A stretch of DNA of 47,115 bases from Candidatus Aegiribacteria sp. (GTDB lineage: Bacteria > Fermentibacterota > Fermentibacteria > Fermentibacterales > JCC-6). The position numbers and the translations under genes are program-made. This document shows positions 42,096 to 47,115 of this stretch, in pieces. The stretch lies in NCBI GenBank assembly GCA_023138735.1, contig JAGLOY010000062.1:1-47115 (forward strand), given 5' to 3'. Positions within the stretch are counted from its first letter, which is position 1, and each line of letters starts with the position of its first letter. Under the pieces are notes generated by a model. That model did not search any database and was not told where the DNA came from. It saw only the letters and a list, made by a program, of their open reading frames with translations.

Positions 42096-42962
42096 TCATA
42101 CCACTCCCTTCGTTAGTTTCAGGAGCGATTCGCTTGTGTATATTGTACTCTTCCAGACCCTTGGACCAAGATCAGTTTTTGCTTCAGGTGCAGGAGGTTT
42201 ATAACCAAGTGAGCTGTGTGGCCTGAAGCGATTGTATTCCTGCCTCCATCTCTCGATAAGCACCTTCGCTTCAGTAAGCGTATCGAAGATCTCTCCATTG
42301 AGTAACTCGTCCCTGAACTTGCCATTGAATGACTCGATATAACCATTTTCCCATGGAGAACCAGGCTCAATGAACAGCGTTTTCACTCCCAGTGACCGTA
42401 ACCAATACCTCACCGCTCTAGCTGCGAACTCAGATCCATTATCAGACCTGATATGATCAGGCAAACCTCTTTCAACGAAGAGCTGCTCAAGCCTGAAGAG
42501 AACATCATCCGATCTGATTCTTCTCTCAACATCTATTGTAAGACATTCCCTGGTATACTCATCAACCATGGTAAGCATATTCAGCTTCCTGCCGTCATGG
42601 GTTCTATCAGCAACGAAGTCATAGCTCCATACATGATCCCTGTGGGTAGGTCTCAGGCGAATACAGGAACCATCATTCAGCCAGAGCCTTCTGCGTTTTG
42701 GCTGCCTCCTGGGAACCTTAAGACCTTCCTGTCTCCAGATCCGTTCAACTCTCCTGTGACTTACAGGCCAGCCCTCACGCTTCAGCAACTCGGTGATACG
42801 CCTGTACCCATACCTACCGAATTGAGTGGCAAGATCTACCGCCCTCCGTGTGAGTGCTTTCTGGAAGGTGCTGATCCGATGCTCATATCTCTGCACTGAT
42901 CTGTTCTGTTCAAGCACACGACAGGCTCTACGCTGGGATACTCCAAGATTCTCAACAACCAT
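42096..42962 (-). CDS. IS3-family transposase OrfB (integrase core)
   Basis: DDE transposase catalytic part. HTH_21-like N-terminus (R-Y-G-Y-R-R-I) is followed by the integrase core with W-S-Y-D-F-V-A-D (first Asp), D-N-G-S-E-F (second Asp) and the E-S-F-N-G-K-x-R-D-E block with the catalytic Glu. The end N-R-F-R-P-H-S-S-L-G-Y is typical. The ATG at 42962 may not be the true start: the frame is open back into orfA and the natural product is probably an OrfA-OrfB fusion made by -1 frameshifting. Confidence 0.92.
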   Translation of the reverse strand: MVVENLGVSQRRACRVLEQNRSVQRYEHRISTFQKALTRRAVDLATQFGRYGYRRITELLKREGWPVSHRRVERIWRQEGLKVPRRQPKRRRLWLNDGSCIRLRPTHRDHVWSYDFVADRTHDGRKLNMLTMVDEYTRECLTIDVERRIRSDDVLFRLEQLFVERGLPDHIRSDNGSEFAARAVRYWLRSLGVKTLFIEPGSPWENGYIESFNGKFRDELLNGEIFDTLTEAKVLIERWRQEYNRFRPHSSLGYKPPAPEAKTDLGPRVWKSTIYTSESLLKLTKGVV

Positions 42963-42991
42963 CTCTACTGCCCGGCGACGCTTAGCCGGGC

Positions 42992-43270
42992 TCAGAACTT
43001 TGGGCTGGCCACTTCCTTGAGGATGGATATGTCCAGTGCTTGATCGGCAACAATCTTCTTCAGCCGAGTGTTTTCTCGCTCAAGTTCCTTCAGCCGCTTC
43101 GCCTGATCCAGCTTGAGACCACCATACTCTTTTCTCCAGCGGTAGTAGGTCTGCTCGGTGACTCCTAGCTTGCGAACTGCCTGTGCAATGGTTGATCCTT
43201 TGGCGATCTCAACCTCTGCTTCCCTTAGCTTGCGGATGATCTGCTCTGTGGTGTAACGTATTCTACCCAT
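42992..43270 (-). CDS. IS3-family transposase OrfA (HTH_Tnp_1)
   Basis: DNA-binding half of the transposase. A helix-turn-helix (Y-T-T-E-Q-I-I-R-K-L-R-E-A-E through V-T-E-Q-T-Y-Y-R-W-R-K-E-Y-G-G) binds the IS ends, and a leucine-zipper-like tail (L-K-E-L-E-R-E-N-x-R-L-K-K) allows dimers. 92 residues is normal. Just before its stop, the minus strand has the heptamer C-CCA-AAG (43004-42998 in zero frame), which fits a -1 slippage site into orfB. GGAGG-like GAGGGCAAT lies before the ATG. Confidence 0.92.
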   Translation of the reverse strand: MGRIRYTTEQIIRKLREAEVEIAKGSTIAQAVRKLGVTEQTYYRWRKEYGGLKLDQAKRLKELERENTRLKKIVADQALDISILKEVASPKF

Positions 43271-43324
43271 TTATTGCCCTCCTCAAGTCGTTGCCACACT
43301 AACATAACGTGTGGACCGGATTTG

Positions 43325-43337
43325 CGTGGGCAGGTCA
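43325..43337 (-). repeat. Terminal inverted repeat of the IS3 element (orfA side)
   Basis: Reads TGACCTGCCCACG on the minus strand, matching the other end. Confidence 0.7.
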
Positions 43338-43406
43338 GATAATTGGATCAGACAAATAGTTACTGAAAGATAGTTGAGGGGGTTATCTACAGTCTAATTA
43401 CTATTC

Positions 43407-43436
43407 TTGACTGATCTTCAAGTGAAGAGTTATACT
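43407..43436 (+). promoter_or_regulatory. Possible promoter for the PQQ-propeller gene
   Basis: TTGACT (43407-43412) and TATACT (43431-43436), five of six matches each, 18 bases apart and about 75 bases before the ATG. CTTCA/TGAAG in the spacer (43417-43428) forms a small palindrome that could be an operator. Confidence 0.45.
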
Positions 43437-43509
43437 TATTTAGGCATTGAAATACAAGCAAGTGGAACGTCCATATATCATTGTTACGGAAATGAAATAG
43501 GTTGGCATT

Positions 43510-45198
43510 ATGACTATCGGAATGATCCTCACAGCAATCCTTATATCCACTACCAGTCTCACAATAACAGAACCAGTTGACGGTGAGACCTACGATGGTG
43601 ACTGGCTCCCCCTCCGAGCCATTGTAGAGAATGAGAACGAAGTGCCGGACTCAGTGCACTACTCCCTAAATGGGCAGATCGCAGTCCTGATTCCAAGACT
43701 GAATACCGACTGGTATACATACATGGCAAATGATCTGCATACCGGCTTCTCAGAGTCACCAGCTCCCGCAGACAACACGATTCTATGGACAGCGCCGGTT
43801 ACAGGAAACACTCACGAGTTCTGCAGCCCGGTCGTTGTGAACGGCGTGGTGTACTTCGTTTCCGATGAACAGTCGATTGCTTATGCGCTTAACGCTGCCA
43901 CAGGTGACATTATCTGGCAGTATGATGTAGTGGATCATGTTGATGACGCTGTTACTCTGTACGAGGGAAAAGTATACGTGGCTGCTGATTCAGCCTGGTG
44001 CCTCAGCGCGTTTACCGGTGAAAGAATATGGGCATTCAAACCAGCCCAGTATTTTAAAATGAACGGAACTCCTGCACTTGGGGATGGAGTGGCTTACTTC
44101 AGTTTTGCGCCCGATTACTACTCACTGGAAGTCCACGCTCTGGATGCCGAGAACGGTGAACAGATCTGGTTTACCGAGATTCCCTTCTACTCTACTGGCT
44201 GTTTAACCCTTCACGGTAACAGGCTCTATGTTCCCACTTACGATGGAAATCTGTATGCGTTGGATATAAGTGACGGCGCCATAATCTGGGAGAATTCAGA
44301 CTCACCCTCAGGTTACTGGGATTCATCACCAGTTGTTGTTGACAGTGTGATCTACATCTGCGGTGATGATGGAATAGCCAGAGGTATTGATTCTTTAACC
44401 GGTACTACTCTCTGGGCAGAAGAGATCACCGCTGGTGTGCATTACATTGCTGCCACACCAGCTTACGCCTACGGAGAATTATTTTTTGCTGATCAGATTA
44501 GTTCCTTCCACTGTCTTGATGCACTTACCGGTATTCCCGTCTGGTCAGTTCCAGGGGTTCAGCACGGGTCCTCCGGAATAGCAGATGGAATAGTGTTTTA
44601 TGGAGAGGGAGCTGATAGAGCCAATGGAAAAGTTGTCGCTTTATCCTGTGAATCAGGGGATGAGATCTGGTCTTACCAGACAGGAGGAACAGAGATTTTT
44701 TCAAGTCCTGCTATCACAGATGGTGTTGTGTACATTGCAGGTATGGACTCGAATCTCTACGCCTTTGGCACCGGTTTCAAGTACACTTACCGTGAGGATT
44801 ATTTCTACGCGGATATCGGTTCCAACGACCTGATTGCTACTTCCTTCTATGGGGGAAGTGCTGTTGCTGCAGATACAATTAATTTCACAGTCACTCAAAC
44901 TGGAATCACCCTTGAACCTTCCAGCAGGCTTTCTTTATGCGCCAGCCCGAATCCATTCAACTCAACGGCATCAATATCTTTCGAGCTTTCCGATCCTGGA
45001 TGGACCTCAGTAACAGTGTACGATCTTTCCGGAAGAATCGTCAGAACACTTGAGAACTCAGAGCTTGGTGCTGGTAAGCACTCCATCGTCTGGGATGGAA
45101 GGAAAGAGAATGGTGAGGTTGTTTCAGCAGGACTTTACTTATGCAGAATTCAATCCGGTGAGATTTCTGAAACCACAGGTATGTGTCTATTGAGATAG
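43510..45198 (+). CDS. Secreted PQQ-like beta-propeller protein with C-terminal sorting domain
   Basis: An N-terminal hydrophobic segment acts as signal peptide. Residues about 95-420 hold seven or so PQQ-type blades, each with V-V-x-G-x-V-Y followed by A-L-x-A-x-T-G-x-x-I-W. No quinoprotein catalytic residues are obvious, so it is probably a binding propeller like BamB or an exported PQQ-repeat protein. Residues about 475-562 form a FlgD/Ig-like domain (S-P-N-P-F-N-S-T, V-Y-D-L-S-G-R, W-D-G-R-x-E-N-G, S-A-G-L-Y-L-C-R), the sorting module of FCB-type secretion. It shares that end type with the VCBS protein at 33-35 kb. Confidence 0.88.
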   Translation: MTIGMILTAILISTTSLTITEPVDGETYDGDWLPLRAIVENENEVPDSVHYSLNGQIAVLIPRLNTDWYTYMANDLHTGFSESPAPADNTILWTAPVTGNTHEFCSPVVVNGVVYFVSDEQSIAYALNAATGDIIWQYDVVDHVDDAVTLYEGKVYVAADSAWCLSAFTGERIWAFKPAQYFKMNGTPALGDGVAYFSFAPDYYSLEVHALDAENGEQIWFTEIPFYSTGCLTLHGNRLYVPTYDGNLYALDISDGAIIWENSDSPSGYWDSSPVVVDSVIYICGDDGIARGIDSLTGTTLWAEEITAGVHYIAATPAYAYGELFFADQISSFHCLDALTGIPVWSVPGVQHGSSGIADGIVFYGEGADRANGKVVALSCESGDEIWSYQTGGTEIFSSPAITDGVVYIAGMDSNLYAFGTGFKYTYREDYFYADIGSNDLIATSFYGGSAVAADTINFTVTQTGITLEPSSRLSLCASPNPFNSTASISFELSDPGWTSVTVYDLSGRIVRTLENSELGAGKHSIVWDGRKENGEVVSAGLYLCRIQSGEISETTGMCLLR

Positions 45199-45249
45199 TA
45201 GTGCCTTCATCGGTAGGGTAGAGTCTAATTTTGAAATGGTGCCTCGGTC

Positions 45250-45561
45250 GTGTCTGCCGAGCGAACCATATTATGGTTTAATACAACTAGTTCTAATCAA
45301 ATAAAACGCAAATCGAAGAAGACTTTCAGAAATCCCATCATTCTGGCTCGTGAGATGACCCTCATGATGGAGATGGAGGGACTGAGCAGGGCGGAGCTTG
45401 CCAGAAAACTTGGTTTATCAAGAGCCAGAATAACACAGATATTGAATTTATTGAAACTGCCAGAACAACTCATTGCCGAGATAGAGGAGATGGGTGATTA
45501 CTGGAGCAGACAGCTTGTTACTGAAAGGCAGCTACGAAGATCGATCAAGCAGGCTATATGA
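45250..45561 (+). CDS. Small ParB-like helix-turn-helix protein
   Basis: A helix-turn-helix of the ParB/KorB or recombinase-associated kind spans about residues 45-72 (L-S-R-A-E-L-A-R-K-L-G-L-S-R-A-R-I-T-Q-I-L-N-L-L-K-L-P). Such small proteins often sit beside resolvase or integrase genes, but no recombinase is seen here. The start is uncertain: the GTG at 45250 has no ribosome binding site, and the next in-frame ATG (45355) would keep the HTH. A 15-base palindrome lies in the first codons. Probably mobile-element cargo or remnant. Confidence 0.6.
   Translation: MSAERTILWFNTTSSNQIKRKSKKTFRNPIILAREMTLMMEMEGLSRAELARKLGLSRARITQILNLLKLPEQLIAEIEEMGDYWSRQLVTERQLRRSIKQAI
45264..45278. promoter_or_regulatory. 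15-bp perfect palindrome at the HTH gene
   Basis: AACCATA-T-TATGGTT. It lies near the 5' end of a DNA-binding protein gene, so it could be an autoregulatory operator if translation starts downstream of it. A CTCGG/CCGAG hairpin (45243-45261) is directly upstream. Confidence 0.3.
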
Positions 45562-45585
45562 TAGGTGAGTTGATTCTCACTCCAT

Positions 45586-45870
45586 GTGGCTGGTCGCAAG
45601 GTTGGCATTGAGTCGAAACGTCTAGGTCGTCTGCTTTTCGGATATGCATTGGGGCTGGACCGCTGGCTGCAGGACATTCCTGTGCAATGGTTGCTACTTG
45701 ACCTTGGGCATATTGACCCGGATTTTGATTTCAAGAGCGAGATTCTCAGAGTCTATGCATATCTGGGCGATAAGACTCCCGTGAAGGAATGGTTTGCCGA
45801 CTGTTTGTGGTACACACTTGTTCTTGTACTCGCGAATCTGTATGACTGGGGGCACGCCACAGAGAACTGA
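45586..45870 (+). CDS. Orphan ORF of 94 residues before the attC-like site
   Basis: Not recognised. The frame starts with GTG and encodes a 94-residue protein with a hydrophobic and aromatic-rich middle and end (W-L-L-L-D-L-G, W-Y-T-L-V-L-V-L-A-N-L-Y-D-W). There is no good ribosome binding site. Its position, one small unknown ORF followed after 75 bases by an attC-like structure, is the layout of an integron gene cassette. It may also be a non-coding stretch. Confidence 0.4.
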   Translation: MAGRKVGIESKRLGRLLFGYALGLDRWLQDIPVQWLLLDLGHIDPDFDFKSEILRVYAYLGDKTPVKEWFADCLWYTLVLVLANLYDWGHATEN

Positions 45871-45945
45871 TAAAGACGGCCCAGACGAAGGCATCAGCGT
45901 GCGGGAATGGATGAGTAGCTAATAGAAATGTGACACACAGATCAG

Positions 45946-46001
45946 ATAACAAGTCGGGTGCAGGCGACAGCTTGCAGCTGCGCCTGCATCAGAGGTGTTA
46001 T
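45946..46001 (+). other. Integron attC-like recombination site
   Basis: Imperfect palindrome with the attC plan: outer boxes ATAACA (45946-45951) and TGTTAT (45996-46001), unpaired 7-base spacers on both sides, then an inner stem TGCAGGCG (45959-45966)/CGCCTGCA (45981-45988) that continues after one extra-helical A (45967) with CAGCT/AGCTG around a 3-base TGC tip. A bulged base on one arm and G-TTATGG at the end are typical of attC. No integron integrase and no second site were found in the window. Confidence 0.55.
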
Positions 46002-46033
46002 GGATTAATTTTACAATAAGCAAGGAGAATCTC

Positions 46034-46669
46034 ATGAAGAAAATCAAAGCAATATTATTAATGTTGATTGTATCCACTTATTATTTTACAGGTTGCACAA
46101 TGAAAACCAAACCTTCCTTAGAACAACCATCCGGCAGTATTCAACTGACCGAGATGGTGATCGAGATGGAGTTGCTTGCTCTCGATCTAACAAGCTGTGG
46201 CCGTTGTGTGGGATCTACTGACAACATCGAGAGTGCGATTGAAATCGTTCGCCCCGTGCTTGATGTGATGGGAGTCCAGGTAACCGTGACCGAGATCATC
46301 GTAGAATCGGAAGAGCAGGCTCTGCAATACAAGTTTGTTTCTTCCCCAACGGTTCGAATCAACGGAAGAGATATCGTCTTCGGTACGGTAGAGAGCTACT
46401 GCGAGGCCTGCACGGACTTGAGTGGCTGCGACGAGGGAATAGAATGCCGCGTATGGAGCTATCGGGGTGATGAGTACTCCGAAGCACCGGTGGGGCTTGT
46501 CGTCGAGGCAATCCTTCGTGAAGTGTTCGGTGACGGCAGGGACACCAATTACGTTGCGCCCACGTACGATGGAGTGCCCGAGAATATCCAGCAGTTCTTC
46601 AGGAGCAAGTCGTCCACGTGCGTTACAGAGTCTTGCTGCTCGGAATCCAATACATTCGAATGCCAGTGA
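46034..46669 (+). CDS. Cys-rich DUF2703-family lipoprotein
   Basis: Lipobox Cys21 (F-T-G-C) after a signal peptide. The DUF2703 domain (about 40-170), a thioredoxin-like fold of unknown function, has L-T-S-C-G-R-C (C55, C58), the strand S-S-P-T-V-R-I-N-G-R-D-I, a C-E-A-C-x-x-x-x-G-C-x-x-x-I-E-C-R block and the final E-A-P-V-G-L-V-V-E-A-I. The C-terminal 20 residues add four more cysteines (including C-C). AAGGAG lies before the ATG at 46034. DUF2703 genes often occur with metal or mercury/arsenic functions; that is context knowledge. It begins 32 bases after the attC-like site. Confidence 0.82.
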   Translation: MKKIKAILLMLIVSTYYFTGCTMKTKPSLEQPSGSIQLTEMVIEMELLALDLTSCGRCVGSTDNIESAIEIVRPVLDVMGVQVTVTEIIVESEEQALQYKFVSSPTVRINGRDIVFGTVESYCEACTDLSGCDEGIECRVWSYRGDEYSEAPVGLVVEAILREVFGDGRDTNYVAPTYDGVPENIQQFFRSKSSTCVTESCCSESNTFECQ

Positions 46670-46738
46670 AATGAAATAAGCAGGTCAGGAAACCATGAAG
46701 ACAATGCATGGTGAGAAATATCAGTAGAGGATTGTATT

Positions 46739-47115
46739 TTGACATCACTGAGTGAAGTAACGTCTATCTATCAGCGCCCCACGGAGCTATTGCAGCGGTT
46801 AATTCAATTTGATACTACCAATCCACCAGGTAACGAGGCTGAATGTATATCTTTCATCAATAGCCTGCTAACAGAGGCAGGGATCGAAACTAACATACTT
46901 TCAAACTCGCCCGAACGTCCGAACCTTATTGCTCGATTGTACGGTCAAGGTAGAACAGCACCTCTCCTGCTCTACGGACATGTGGATGTTGTTTCGACTG
47001 AAAATCAGAAGTGGCAGCACCCACCGTTTGATGGTAAAGAGATTGACGGTTTTATATGGGGACGTGGTGCCCTTGATATGAAAGGTGGGATAAGCATGAT
47101 GCTGGCCGCCTTCCT
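46739..47115 (+). CDS. M20-family peptidase/deacylase, N-terminal part (runs off the window)
   Basis: The frame is open to the end of the window (125 codons seen). Typical M20 zinc-peptidase features are present: F-D-T-T-N-P-P-G-N-E near the start, L-L-L-Y-G-H-V-D-V-V (His and Asp of the metal site), W-x-x-P-P-F-D-G and G-R-G-A-L-D-M-K-G-G (bridging Asp). The family includes ArgE, DapE and carboxypeptidases; the substrate cannot be told from this part. The start is TTG at 46739 with AGAGGA upstream; there is no ATG in frame before it. Confidence 0.85.
   Translation, partial: MTSLSEVTSIYQRPTELLQRLIQFDTTNPPGNEAECISFINSLLTEAGIETNILSNSPERPNLIARLYGQGRTAPLLLYGHVDVVSTENQKWQHPPFDGKEIDGFIWGRGALDMKGGISMMLAAF

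Larger units (their letters stand above)
42079..43337 (-). mobile_element. IS3-family insertion sequence, apparently complete (1259 bp)
   Basis: Two overlapping-frame transposase genes on the minus strand lie between inverted ends: TGACCTGCCACG at 42079-42090 and, reversed, TGACCTGCCCACG at 43325-43337. The TGA...TCA tips, size and gene order are those of IS3 elements (IS407-like subgroup is plausible). I see no target-site duplication: bases before are ..TTAAGC and after are GATAAT. It sits between the glucanase gene and the PQQ gene and breaks neither. Both frames look intact, so it may still move. Confidence 0.88.

Noticed and set aside
45250-45870. The HTH ORF and the following ORF share a reading frame, so I considered a second TGA read-through gene.
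   Set aside because: The TGA is followed directly by TAG, the segment between has no coding pattern, and no Cys-rich motif is present.
46692-46712. ACCATG/CATGGT hairpin after the DUF2703 gene, tested as a second attC or a terminator.
   Set aside because: It lacks the outer boxes and the inner stem of attC and has no T-run.

Overview
This window looks like a chromosomal piece of an uncultured diderm bacterium. The basis is inference from content: outer-membrane lipoprotein machinery (LolA-like and BamD-like lipoproteins, SurA-type foldases), type IV pilus PilT, FtsEX, and two large secreted proteins that end in the FlgD/Ig-like C-terminal sorting domain typical of the FCB superphylum. It could be a Fermentibacteria/Aegiribacteria-like candidate phylum, but I cannot place it further without a database. 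Core genes are moderate in GC, rich in AGA/AGG arginine codons, very tightly packed (many ATGA/TGATG overlaps) and often start with TTG or GTG.

Region 1 (1-11.4 kb, all +) is one dense run of envelope and housekeeping genes: a lipoprotein, LolA-like protein, RimO, two TPR lipoproteins (the second BamD-like), NadD, PilT, an NfeD/slipin membrane-microdomain pair, DapA-DapB, a Memo-family protein, an AMMECR1 protein and a coiled-coil lipoprotein with a Gly/Thr/Ser tail. A 12-bp inverted repeat then separates it from tyrS on the minus strand.

Region 2 (11.5-29 kb): tyrS diverges from upp. A BioD/DRTGG-domain protein, an M23 peptidase and Mfd follow. After a gap that may hold a relic of a class II glutamine amidotransferase come three consecutive parvulin-type PPIases, an S4 RNA-binding protein, FtsE-FtsX, YajC, Def-Fmt and a DUF116 protein. 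The last overlaps tail to tail with pepF on the minus strand.

Region 3 (29.1-33.3 kb) is the most unusual place in the window. A beta-propeller lipoprotein is split by one in-frame TGA that falls exactly in a Cys-Gly-Gly-TGA context. A bulged stem-loop starts five bases after the TGA, resembling a bacterial SECIS element. The next gene is a class V PLP enzyme of the cysteine desulfurase/selenocysteine lyase superfamily, and the one after is a TlpA-type thioredoxin lipoprotein. I propose a CxxU selenoprotein; a nonsense mutation or assembly error is the alternative.

Region 4 (33.3-38.3 kb, minus) has an FG-GAP/VCBS-repeat secreted protein and a copper module: a 30-residue peptide, a CopA-type ATPase with a YHS domain, and a DUF302 protein.

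Region 5 (38.4-47.1 kb) is accessory. It carries a GC-rich pair (secreted protein and metallophosphoesterase), a GH64-like glucanase lipoprotein, an apparently complete IS3-family element with a CCCAAAG frameshift heptamer, a PQQ-propeller protein with sorting domain, an HTH gene, a small orphan ORF followed by an integron attC-like site, a Cys-rich DUF2703 lipoprotein, and the start of an M20 peptidase that runs off the window. I saw no tRNA, rRNA or CRISPR array.
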